From Dermatobacter hominis (GTDB lineage Bacteria; Actinomycetota; Acidimicrobiia; Acidimicrobiales; Microtrichaceae): a DNA stretch of 64,000 bases. Shown here piece by piece: positions 20,231 through 27,874 of the stretch. The stretch is taken from contig NZ_CP085840.1 of the NCBI RefSeq assembly GCF_020715685.1, forward strand, positions 1,426,001-1,490,000, written 5' to 3'. The notes under the pieces were generated by a model. The model saw nothing but the letters and a program-made list of their open reading frames with translations, was not told the DNA's origin and made no database searches. Each line of letters opens with the position of its first letter. Position 1 is the stretch's first letter. The position numbers were made by a program, and so were the translations under genes.

Positions 20231-22018
20231 TCAGCCCGGGACTCCGGGCGCCTTGGCGATCTCGGCCAGGAAGACGCCGTTGCTGGGGAACGTGCGCATC
20301 CGATCGATGAGCAGCTCGAGGCCGGCGCCGGTGTTGCCCTCGGCGGCCAAGCCGGAGAGCACGCGGCGCAGCTTCCAGACCTGCTGGAGCTGGGTGCGCT
20401 CGAAGAGCAGCTCCTCGTGGCGGGTGGACGACGCGTCGACGTCGATCGCGGGGTAGATCCGCTTCTCGGCGGCCCTGCGGTCGAGGCGGAGCTCCATGTT
20501 GCCGGTGCCCTTGAACTCCTCGAAGATCACCTCGTCCATCTTCGAGCCGGTCTCGACGAGCGCGGTGGCGAGGATGGTGAGCGAGCCGCCCTCCTCGACG
20601 TTGCGGGCCGCGCCGAAGAACTTCTTGGGCGGGTACAGGGCGCCGGTGTCGATGCCGCCCGACATGATGCGGCCGGTGGCCGGGGCGGCGAGGTTGTAGG
20701 CCCGGGCGAGGCGGGTGATGCCGTCCAGGATGATGACGACGTCCTTGCCGTCCTCGACCATGCGCTTGGCGCGCTCGCTCGCGAGCTCGGCGACCTGGGT
20801 GTGCTCGTCGGACGGGCGGTCGAAGGTCGACGCGATCACGTCGCCGCGGACGGACCGACGCATGTCGGTCACCTCCTCGGGACGCTCGTCCACCAGGAGG
20901 ACCATGAGGTGGACCTCGGGGTTGTTGTGCTCGATCGACTGGGCGATGGTCTTCATCACCGTCGTCTTGCCGGCCTTCGGCGGCGACACGATCAGGCCGC
21001 GCTGGCCCTTGCCGATCGGGGCGATCAGGTCGACGATCCGCGACGTCATGTCACCCGGCAGGTCCTCGCGCTCGAGGTGGAGCCGCTCGTCGGGGAACAG
21101 CGGGGTCAGGTCCTCGAACCGCGGGCGGTTGCGGGCGACCTCGGGATCCTGGCCGTTGACCTTGTCGATGCGCAGCAGCGCCGGGTTCTTCTCGCCGCGG
21201 CCGGCCGGTCGGCTGGCGCCCTCGAGGAAGTCGCCCTTGCGGAGGCCGAGCTGGCGGGTCTGCTTGACCGAGACGTAGACGTCGTCACGGCTCGGCAGGA
21301 AGCCCTTGACCCGGAGGAAGCCGTAGCCCTCGTCGCGGAGGTCCAGGTACCCGGACACCTCGACGGGCTCGCCGTCCCAGTTGTCGTTCTGCGGCTGCTG
21401 GGCGGCCTCGTCGCCCTGGCGGTCGCGGTCGCGGCCCCGACGGCGACGGCGGCGGCGGTTGCCGGGCTCCGCGTCGCCCTGCTGCGCGCCCTGGTTCTGG
21501 CCACCCTGGTTCTGGCCGCCCTGGTTCTGGCCGCCCTGGGTCTGTGCACCCTGGTTCTGGCCGCCCTGGCCGGGGTTGCGGCCCTGGCCGTTCTGGCGAC
21601 CCTGACCACCCTGGCGGCCCTGGGCGTCGCCCTTGCCGCGGTCGGCCTCGGCGGCGTCGTCGTCATCGTCGGAGGTCGTCGCCTCGGCGGTCGACCCGTC
21701 GGTGTCGTCGTCGGCCTCGGTCGCCGGCGCCTCGGTCGTCGCGTCGACGGGCGCCGCGGCGTCCTCCGCCTCGGCGTCGGGCGCGGTGGACCCGTCGGTG
21801 GCGGCATCGGCGGTCGCGCCGTTCCCGTTCGACCCGCTCGTGTCGGCGTCCGGGTCGGACCCGCCCGAGGTGACGCCGGCGAGGTCCAGGATCATGCCGA
21901 TGATGTCGGCCTTCTTCGTGCGGCTCGTGGGCTTGCCGCCCAGCGCCTCTGCGATCGTGGCGAGCTCGGCGCGGTCCTTGCGCTCGAGCCCGTCGACGTC
22001 GATCGAGTCCAGGCTCAC
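20231..22018 (-). CDS. rho: Transcription termination factor Rho with long Q/N/G-rich insertion
   Basis: 595 residues, longer than the usual 420. Hexameric RNA-dependent ATPase that ends transcription. Layout: Rho_N helical domain (about 6-47); acidic Asp/Ala/Thr disordered segment (50-130); Gln/Asn/Gly repeats (133-180, units of GGQNQ); Arg-rich patch (188-200); cold-shock RNA-binding domain (about 219-290); and the RecA-like core with P-loop SPPKAGKTT (345-353), [12 protein letters not shown] and the Q/R-loop region. GTG 22018 has GAGGGA nine bases upstream. An upstream in-frame start would add 89 Pro/Ser-rich residues and is unlikely. Confidence 0.95.
   Translation of the reverse strand: MSLDSIDVDGLERKDRAELATIAEALGGKPTSRTKKADIIGMILDLAGVTSGGSDPDADTSGSNGNGATADAATDGSTAPDAEAEDAAAPVDATTEAPATEADDDTDGSTAEATTSDDDDDAAEADRGKGDAQGRQGGQGRQNGQGRNPGQGGQNQGAQTQGGQNQGGQNQGGQNQGAQQGDAEPGNRRRRRRRGRDRDRQGDEAAQQPQNDNWDGEPVEVSGYLDLRDEGYGFLRVKGFLPSRDDVYVSVKQTRQLGLRKGDFLEGASRPAGRGEKNPALLRIDKVNGQDPEVARNRPRFEDLTPLFPDERLHLEREDLPGDMTSRIVDLIAPIGKGQRGLIVSPPKAGKTTVMKTIAQSIEHNNPEVHLMVLLVDERPEEVTDMRRSVRGDVIASTFDRPSDEHTQVAELASERAKRMVEDGKDVVIILDGITRLARAYNLAAPATGRIMSGGIDTGALYPPKKFFGAARNVEEGGSLTILATALVETGSKMDEVIFEEFKGTGNMELRLDRRAAEKRIYPAIDVDASSTRHEELLFERTQLQQVWKLRRVLSGLAAEGNTGAGLELLIDRMRTFPSNGVFLAEIAKAPGVPG
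21479..21571 (-). repeat. rho: Short tandem repeats inside rho encoding QGGQN units
   Basis: About 15-bp units (coding-strand complement of CCCTGGTTCTGGCCG) repeated roughly six times with small variations. They encode the Gln/Asn/Gly-rich part of Rho, residues 150-180. In-frame length variation between strains is likely. Confidence 0.8.
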
Positions 22019-22463
22019 TGTGTGATGTCCCTCGTGTTCGTGCAGCGGCGTGGATCGCGGCTGCGGTGGGGTGGATCGGGACCCCGACGGTGCGGGGGTT
22101 CGATCTGGGGTCGACCCGGAAGCGAGGTGCCAGGGAGGATCGGGGGGATCCCCGCCGGACGTGCCGGTCCCGTCCGGGGCGTCCGGAGCCGGGTGGACCC
22201 GGTTCTGGGTGCCGTCGGAGCGGGTGCGGGACTGCGGGCGGAACGGCAGTGGATCGGACGCTGCGCCGGGCTGTGTCACGGACACGTTGCCCTGCGATCA
22301 GGGTTCGAGATCTGCCGCCCCCTCGGCCCCCGCCGGTGCGACGTCGTCCACCATACCCGGGGCCCGTCCGATCGGGCAACCACCCGGACGTGGGGTGCGG
22401 CGCCCCGCTCCCCCGATCCGGGACCCGTCGGGCGGGCGCCGGGCGGGTGGCCGGCGGGCCCGG
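22019..22463 (-). other. Long C-rich, G-poor leader of rho
   Basis: 445 bp without a credible gene. A minus-strand promoter is visible at 22350-22379 (TTGCCC, 18 bp, TATGGT), giving a leader of roughly 325 nt. Much of the leader RNA (about 22060-22290) is rich in C and poor in G, with CCG/CCC/TCC clusters, which is the composition of a Rho-utilisation site. Rho genes are known to autoregulate by termination in their leader, so that is the likely role here (inference). Confidence 0.5.
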
Positions 22464-23624
22464 TCAGCCGGCGATCAGGCGGCCGAGCAGCTCGTGGCCG
22501 GGCACGACCGGGGCGTCGGCGACGCCGGCCTCGGTGTAGGTGCCGCCGGGACCGTCGGCCGCGCTGTCGACGAGGACGTACGGGACGGGGTCGGGGGTGT
22601 GGGTGCGCAGGCGGAGCGGCGTGGCGTGGTCGGGCAGGAGCAGCAGGCGCCACGGGCCCAGGTCGTCGAGCGCAGGGACGAGGTCGGCGAGGATCTCGGC
22701 GTCCCACAGCTCGAGCGATCGGACCTTCTCGGCGGCGTCGCCGGCGTGGCCGGCCTCGTCGGTCGCCTCCACGTGGATGACGAACAGGTCGAGCCCGTCG
22801 GCGAGCCCGGCGAGCGCGGCGTCGCGCTGGGCCGCGTAGTCGTTGTCGTAGCCGGCGTTGGCGCCCTCGACGTCGGGGAGCGCCATGTCGGTCAGCACGC
22901 CGAGGCCGCGGACGAGGTCGACTGCGGTCGTGATGCCGCCGGTGATGCCGTGCTGGTCGGTGAAGCTCGGCATCGACGGCTGGAAGCCCTGGCCCCAGAG
23001 CCAGACCTGGTTGGCGTCGACCTCGGGGTGGCGGGCGAGCACGGCGCGGCTGGCGAGCATGACCTCGTCGAGCCGGGCCGCCGCCGCGCCGGTCGGCCAC
23101 ACTCCCGGCTTGCCGGTGAGGTCGTGGGGCGGGATGCACTCGGCGTCGAGCCAGTCCGCCGGGGCGACCATGATGTGGCGGTACTCGACGCCGGCGTGGA
23201 ACTCGAGCTGCGAGTCCGGGTTGCCGCGGCCGAGCGTGGCGTCGAGGTCCTCGAGGACCTTCGCCGCGTCCTCGGTCGACGGGTGGCCGCCCGCGAAGTC
23301 GACCATCGTGCCGTCATCGCCGACCGTGACGAGGTTGCACCGGTAGGCCAGCCGGTCGGCCGGGAGCCTGAGCCCGAGCGACGCCGCCTCGATCGGGGCG
23401 CGGCCGGTGTGGAACTCGGCGGGGTCGTAGCCGAGGATCGCCATGTTGCCGACGTCGCTGCCGGCCGGCATCCCGTCGGGGATCACGCCGGCCCGGCCGA
23501 CGGTCCCCCGCGCCGCCAGCGCGTCGAGCACCGGCGTGTGCGCGACCTCGAGCGGCGTGCGACCGCCCAGCCCCTCGAACGGCTCGTCGGCACAACCATC
23601 GGGGACGCACACCACGTACTTCAC
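22464..23624 (-). CDS. ApgM-like phosphoglycerate mutase family protein, probable alternative homoserine kinase
   Basis: 386 residues of the alkaline-phosphatase-fold metalloenzyme family. Motifs: VVCVPDGCADEPFEGLGG near the N-terminus, GSDVGNMAILGY carrying the active serine, FHTGRAPIEAAS, HVEATDEAGHAGD and LLPDHATP as metal ligands. This matches archaeal-type ApgM and the closely related 'proposed homoserine kinase' group (TIGR02535). It fills the thrB position between thrC and rho, and no thrB is present, so homoserine kinase is the better guess. GTG 23624 follows a perfect AGGAGG. Confidence 0.85.
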   Translation of the reverse strand: MKYVVCVPDGCADEPFEGLGGRTPLEVAHTPVLDALAARGTVGRAGVIPDGMPAGSDVGNMAILGYDPAEFHTGRAPIEAASLGLRLPADRLAYRCNLVTVGDDGTMVDFAGGHPSTEDAAKVLEDLDATLGRGNPDSQLEFHAGVEYRHIMVAPADWLDAECIPPHDLTGKPGVWPTGAAAARLDEVMLASRAVLARHPEVDANQVWLWGQGFQPSMPSFTDQHGITGGITTAVDLVRGLGVLTDMALPDVEGANAGYDNDYAAQRDAALAGLADGLDLFVIHVEATDEAGHAGDAAEKVRSLELWDAEILADLVPALDDLGPWRLLLLPDHATPLRLRTHTPDPVPYVLVDSAADGPGGTYTEAGVADAPVVPGHELLGRLIAG

Positions 23625-23758
23625 GTCTCGACCTCCTGCACCCCGACAGCATGGCCGACGCCACCCCGAACTCCGAACTCGCGCCCGCCCGGCCGGTCCC
23701 CCACGCCCCGCCCCGCCACGCCCCGCGGTCCCCACCCCCGCCCCACGGTGCCCCCACC

Positions 23759-23838
23759 GAACTTGGGGATCAGCGATCGCTCAGCGATCGCTCATCCCCA
23801 AGAACGCCGGATCGGGCTTCTTGGGGACATCCCCGAGG
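23759..23838 (+). repeat. Left 80-bp inverted repeat of the DUF559 element
   Basis: Begins GAACTTGGGGAT and ends CCCCGAGG. Aligned without gaps to the reverse complement of 24846-24925, 64 of 80 positions match by my hand count. Internally it contains a hairpin closed by CTTGGGGA/TCCCCAAG around two AGCGATCGCT palindromes. It lies in a divergent promoter region, so a simple terminator role does not explain it. Confidence 0.9.
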
Positions 23839-23894
23839 CGACCGGGGATCGGTCCCCGGTGACAACGACCGGACCAGGGCAGTCTGATCCGTGC

Positions 23895-24836
23895 ATGCAC
23901 GACGCCGACATCGCCCGACTCGCGGGCATCGCCGAGCGCCAGGACGGCGTGTTCCACATCGACCAGGCCATCCGCCTCGGCATCGACCGGCAGTCCGTGC
24001 TCCGGTCGACCCGGGCGGGATCCCTGCAGTCGGTCCACCCTCGGGTCTGGCGGTTCCCGGCTGCGGCCGTGACCGAACGCCAGCAGATCCGAGCTGCGGT
24101 GCTCCAGGTGGGACCCGAGGCGTGGGCGAGCCACGAGTCGGCCCTGCACCTCGCCGGCGTGCTGAACGTGCCGTTCGATGTCGCGGTCAGCATCCGGGCC
24201 GGAGGCAACCAGCAGCACGCCGGCATCCGGGTGCACCGCATGTGCGACCTGCACGACGACATGGTGGTGAAGATTGACGGCATCCGAGTCACGACGCTCT
24301 CCCGTGCAATCGTCGACGTCTCCTCCCGCTTCCGGCCGCAGCGCATGGACGACCTGCTCGATCGCGTCACAATCACCGACCGGCTCACGACGATCGGAGC
24401 GATCGACCGTGCGCTGCGTCGGTGCAACCGTCGCGGGCGCACCAACATCGCCGTGCTCCGGGACCTGCTCGATGCGCGCCGACCCGCTGGACCGGCGCCG
24501 CGCAGCGTCGCCGAACGGGACCTCGACGAGCTCCTCCATCGCAGTCCGGTGCTCCCGGAACCGCAGCGCGAACACCCGCTGCCGGGCTGGGATCACGGCG
24601 AGGCGTTCGTCGATCGGGCATGGCCCGAGGCGATGTTCATCGTCGAGGTCGACAGCCGGTCGTGGCACGCGCGCGAGAAGGACATGGCCCGGGACCGCGC
24701 CCGCGATCGGGCGGCTGCGGCCGCCGGGTGGCTGACGATGCGCGTCCTCGCGACCGAGGTCCGAGACGAGGGCGACGCGGTGCTCGACGACGTCGTCGCG
24801 ACCTACGTCACCCGCCGCGTCCAGCTCGATGGCTGA
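23895..24836 (+). CDS. DUF559 (Vsr/PD-(D/E)XK-like) endonuclease-domain protein with AbiEi-like N-terminus
   Basis: 313 residues. Residues 1-60 resemble the winged-helix AbiEi antitoxin-type N-terminus (LAGIAERQDGVFHIDQAIRLG, LRSTRAGSLQSVHPRVWRFP). The middle (65-190) is the associated helical/beta region with GIRVTTLSRAIVDVSSR. The C-terminus is a DUF559 nuclease fold: SVAERDLDELL (Glu208), FVDRAWPEAMFIVEVDSRSW with Asp240, Glu251 and Asp253 as candidate metal ligands, then an Arg-rich helix and GWLTMRVLATEV. Lone gene, opposite in strand to its neighbours and bounded by 80-bp inverted repeats. Activity is unproven; it could be a defence or selfish-element nuclease. ATG 23895, weak ribosome-binding site. 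Confidence 0.85.
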   Translation: MHDADIARLAGIAERQDGVFHIDQAIRLGIDRQSVLRSTRAGSLQSVHPRVWRFPAAAVTERQQIRAAVLQVGPEAWASHESALHLAGVLNVPFDVAVSIRAGGNQQHAGIRVHRMCDLHDDMVVKIDGIRVTTLSRAIVDVSSRFRPQRMDDLLDRVTITDRLTTIGAIDRALRRCNRRGRTNIAVLRDLLDARRPAGPAPRSVAERDLDELLHRSPVLPEPQREHPLPGWDHGEAFVDRAWPEAMFIVEVDSRSWHAREKDMARDRARDRAAAAAGWLTMRVLATEVRDEGDAVLDDVVATYVTRRVQLDG

Positions 24837-24845
24837 CCTCGTGAT

Positions 24846-24925
24846 CCTCGGTGACATCCCCAAGAAGCCCGGATCAGCGATCTTGGGGACCACGCATCGC
24901 TCAGCGAACGCTCATCCCCAAGTTC
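24846..24925 (-). repeat. Right 80-bp inverted repeat of the DUF559 element
   Basis: Mirror copy of 23759-23838, starting 9 bp after the stop codon of the nuclease-like gene. The outermost 12 bp are identical to the left repeat. It ends 70 bp before the thrC stop. No target-site duplication is visible outside the repeats, where both flanks are G/C homopolymer-like. Confidence 0.9.
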
Positions 24926-24995
24926 GGGGGCGGGGCGGAGGTGCGGTAACAGTCGTGGGCGGGGCGGGCGGGGGGGGTTGGCGGGGGCGGGGGGG
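24926..24995 (+). other. G-rich tract downstream of thrC
   Basis: Runs of 3-8 guanines on the plus strand, densest between 24958 and 24995, directly after the thrC stop. The pattern satisfies a G-quadruplex motif on the plus strand and gives a C-rich 3' end to the thrC transcript. Confidence 0.6.
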
Positions 24996-26453
24996 TCAGT
25001 AGGTGGGGAGGGCGCGGCGGACGAGGGACTCGACGGCGTCGAGGTCGGCGTCGCAGTGCTCGACGCGTTCGGGGCGCTCGAAGAGGTCGCCGAGGTGGGC
25101 GGGCAGCGCGGGGCGGACGCCGACCGCGGCCTCGACCGCGTCGGGGAACTTCGCCGGGTGGGCGGTGGCGAGGCACACGACCGGCACCGACGGGTCCGAC
25201 AGCGGACCGCCGTCGGCGAGCGCCTCGGCGACCCCGATGCCCACGGCGGTGTGGGGGTCGACGAGCAGCCCGGTGTGCTGCTGCACGGTGCGGATCACCG
25301 CGGCCGCCGACTCGTCGTCCAGGCGCCCGCAGTCGAACTCGGCCTGGAGCTGCTGCAGCACCTCGACCGGCACCGACACCGTCCCGTCGGCCCGGAACGC
25401 CGCCATCAGGTCGGCCAGTGCGGCGCCGTCGCAGCCGAGCACCTCGAAGAGCAGCCGCTCGAGGTTGGAGCTGACCTGGATGTCCATCGACGGGCTCGTC
25501 GTCGGCACGACCTCGGTGATCGCCATCGTCCCCGTGCTGAAGAAGCGCGTGAGGATGTCGTTGCGGTTCGACGCCACGACCAGCCGGTCGACCGGGAGGC
25601 CCATCTGCTTGGCCACCCACCCGGCGAGGATGTTGCCGAAGTTGCCGGTCGGCACCACGAAGCTCACCGGTCCGCCGTCGGGTGCGACCGAGAGCGACGA
25701 GGTCAAGTAGTAGACGACCTGCGCCATCACCCGCGCCCAGTTGATCGAGTTCACCGCCGACAGCCGGACCTCGTCGCGGAACGCCACGTCGGCGAACGCC
25801 GCCTTCACCAGGTCCTGGCAGTCGTCGAACGTGCCCGGCACCGCGACGGCGTGGGCGTTGGCCGCGTCGAGCGTCGTCATCTGCCGGCGCTGCACGTCGG
25901 ACGTCCGACCGTCGGGGAACAGGATCACGATGTCGACGCACGCCCGGTCGGCGCACGCGTGCATGGCCGCCGATCCGGTGTCGCCGGAGGTGGCGCCGAG
26001 CACGCACACGCGGTCGCCCCGCGCCGAGAGCACGTGGTCGAACAGCCGGCCGACGAGCTGCAGCGCGACGTCCTTGAACGCGAGCGTCGGGCCCCGGAAC
26101 AGCTCGAGCAGGTGCAGCTCGGGGCCGTCGCCCTCGACGCCCCCCGGGCCGCCGGCGGAGCCGAGCGGCACGACCGGGCACACGTCGGGCGTGTCGAACG
26201 TGGCGTACGCCTCGTGGACGAGCCGCTCGAACGAGTCCCGGTCGAGCGCGCCGGGGGCGTCGTCGCCGTCGACGAACGGCCACATGACCCGGGCCGCGAC
26301 CTCGGGGTAGCTCAGCCCGCGCAGCTCCTCGAGCGGCGGCAGCTCGGGCCAGCGCTCGGGCAGGTAGAGCCCGCCGTCGTCGGCCAGCCCGGCGAGCAGG
26401 ACGTCGGAGAACCCGAGCACGGGCGCGGCACCGCGGGTGGACACGTAGCGCAC
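24996..26453 (-). CDS. thrC: Threonine synthase
   Basis: 485 residues, the long (E. coli/yeast-type) form rather than the roughly 360-residue form common in actinobacteria. PLP enzyme converting O-phosphohomoserine to threonine. N-terminal Thr_synth_N with YVSTRGAAP and LADDGGLYLPERWP; PLP lysine in GPTLAFKDVALQ; GATSGDTGSAAMHA; PTGNFGNILAG as phosphate-binding loop. GTG 26453 has GGGGAG eight bases before it. Follows hom by 14 bp. Confidence 0.96.
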   Translation of the reverse strand: MRYVSTRGAAPVLGFSDVLLAGLADDGGLYLPERWPELPPLEELRGLSYPEVAARVMWPFVDGDDAPGALDRDSFERLVHEAYATFDTPDVCPVVPLGSAGGPGGVEGDGPELHLLELFRGPTLAFKDVALQLVGRLFDHVLSARGDRVCVLGATSGDTGSAAMHACADRACVDIVILFPDGRTSDVQRRQMTTLDAANAHAVAVPGTFDDCQDLVKAAFADVAFRDEVRLSAVNSINWARVMAQVVYYLTSSLSVAPDGGPVSFVVPTGNFGNILAGWVAKQMGLPVDRLVVASNRNDILTRFFSTGTMAITEVVPTTSPSMDIQVSSNLERLLFEVLGCDGAALADLMAAFRADGTVSVPVEVLQQLQAEFDCGRLDDESAAAVIRTVQQHTGLLVDPHTAVGIGVAEALADGGPLSDPSVPVVCLATAHPAKFPDAVEAAVGVRPALPAHLGDLFERPERVEHCDADLDAVESLVRRALPTY

Positions 26454-26467
26454 GTCGGTCGCTCCCC

Positions 26468-27781
26468 TCAGTCCTGGCCGATGACCCTGAGCACCGAGCC
26501 GATCGAGCGCACCGCGTCGAGCCCGCGCAGCTCCTGCAACGTGGACCGCAGGTCGGCCTCGCGCGCCTCGTGCGTGATGAACGTGAGCCGTGCGCCCGAC
26601 GTGGCGTCGTCGAGCGACTCCTGCTCCATCGACCGGATCGACACCCCGTGGGCGCCGAACACGCCCGCCACCGCGGCGAGCACGCCGGGCCGGTCCTCGA
26701 CGACCAGGTTCAGGTAGAAGGCGGACCGCAGCTCGTCGATCGGCCGGATGCGCGCCTTGGCGAACGAGCCCAGCGACGCGTGCGTGCCCTTGGCCAGGTT
26801 GGCCGCGGCGTCGACGACGTCGCCGAGCACCGCCGAGGCCGTCGGGAACCCGCCGGCGCCCCGCCCGTAGAACATCAGGTCGCCGACCGCGGCGCCCTCG
26901 ACGAAGACGGCGTTGAAGCTGTCGCGCACCGACGCGAGCGGGTGGGCGTCGGGCACCATCGCCGGGTGGACCCGAACGGCCACCGACCCGTCGTCGTAGC
27001 GCTCGGCGATGGCGAGCAGCTTGATCTGGAAGCCGAGCCGGCGGGCGTGGTCGATGTCGGTCGACGTGACGCCGGCGATGCCCTCGTGGAAGACGTCGCC
27101 CGCCACGACCTTCGAACCGAAGGCGATCGTGGCGATGATCGCCGCCTTGGCGCCGGCGTCGAAGCCCTCGACGTCCGCGGTCGGGTCGCGCTCGGCGTAG
27201 CCCAGGCTCTGCGCCTCGGCGAGCGCCTCGGCGTAGCTCCACCCCTCCTCGGTCATCTTCGTGAGGATGTAGTTGGTGGTGCCGTTGACGATGCCCATCA
27301 CCCGGGACAGGTCCTCGCCGACGAGCGATTCGCGCAGCGGCCGCACCAGCGGGATGCCGCCGGCCACCGCGGCCTCGAACAGGAGGTCGACGCCGGAGCT
27401 CTCGGCGACGGCGTAGAGCTCGCCGCCAACGTTGGCCAGCAGCTCCTTGTTGGCCGTCACCACCGGCTTGCCGGCCTTGAGCGCGTCGACGATGAGCTCG
27501 CGGGCCGGCTCGATCCCGCCGATGACCTCGACCACGAGGTCGACACCCGGATCGGTCGCCACGGACTCGGCATCGGTGGTGAGGACGTCGGGGGGCAGGT
27601 CGACGCCGCGCTCCTTGGACAGCGACCGGACCGCGACGCGGGACACCTGGAGTCGCAGGCCGGTGCGGGCGGCGATCTCGTCGCCACGGTCCCGGACCAG
27701 CTCGACGAGCGCCGCGCCGACGTTGCCGCAGCCCAGCAGGCCGATGTTGACGGTGCGCTCAGCGCTCGACGGGTTGCTCAC
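26468..27781 (-). CDS. hom: Homoserine dehydrogenase
   Basis: 437 residues. NAD(P)-dependent reduction of aspartate semialdehyde to homoserine. Rossmann motif IGLLGCGNVGAALVEL, TANKELLA, the catalytic region VNGTTNYILTKM and DPTADVEGFDAGAKAA, and a C-terminal ACT domain (about 345-430, DRPGVLAAVAGVFGAHGVSI) for threonine feedback. GTG 27781 is supported by TAGCGT (27789-27794) seven bases before it, a leaderless arrangement. First gene of hom-thrC. Confidence 0.97.
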   Translation of the reverse strand: MSNPSSAERTVNIGLLGCGNVGAALVELVRDRGDEIAARTGLRLQVSRVAVRSLSKERGVDLPPDVLTTDAESVATDPGVDLVVEVIGGIEPARELIVDALKAGKPVVTANKELLANVGGELYAVAESSGVDLLFEAAVAGGIPLVRPLRESLVGEDLSRVMGIVNGTTNYILTKMTEEGWSYAEALAEAQSLGYAERDPTADVEGFDAGAKAAIIATIAFGSKVVAGDVFHEGIAGVTSTDIDHARRLGFQIKLLAIAERYDDGSVAVRVHPAMVPDAHPLASVRDSFNAVFVEGAAVGDLMFYGRGAGGFPTASAVLGDVVDAAANLAKGTHASLGSFAKARIRPIDELRSAFYLNLVVEDRPGVLAAVAGVFGAHGVSIRSMEQESLDDATSGARLTFITHEAREADLRSTLQELRGLDAVRSIGSVLRVIGQD

Positions 27782-27788
27782 CGCCCCC

Positions 27789-27794
27789 ACGCTA
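27789..27794 (-). promoter_or_regulatory. Leaderless -10 box for hom
   Basis: TAGCGT on the minus strand, 7 nt before GTG 27781. Suggests hom has its own promoter in the 93-bp gap after lysA. Confidence 0.4.
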
Positions 27795-27874
27795 CCGGCC
27801 CCCACCACCACCGCCCCCAACGGGTTGGCGCCCGGGGCAGACGGGAGCGAGGCGCCGAGATCGACCGTCGAGAT

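Noticed and set aside
22019-22285. N-terminal extension of Rho by 89 residues
   Set aside because: Pro/Ser-rich with no family similarity, and a good ribosome-binding site precedes GTG 22018.
19517-22780. 1087-codon plus-strand frame across rpmE and rho
   Set aside because: Antisense to clearly recognised genes; composition typical of high-GC shadow frames.
23759-23838. Simple bidirectional terminator
   Set aside because: The left arm lies between divergently transcribed genes where no transcript needs ending.
22050-23894. Upstream extension of the DUF559 frame on the plus strand
   Set aside because: Antisense to the ApgM-like gene and crosses the inverted repeat; the ATG at 23895 begins the conserved protein.
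23759-24925. Ordinary insertion sequence
   Set aside because: Long inverted repeats fit, but the only gene is nuclease-like, no transposase motif is visible and no target duplication was found.
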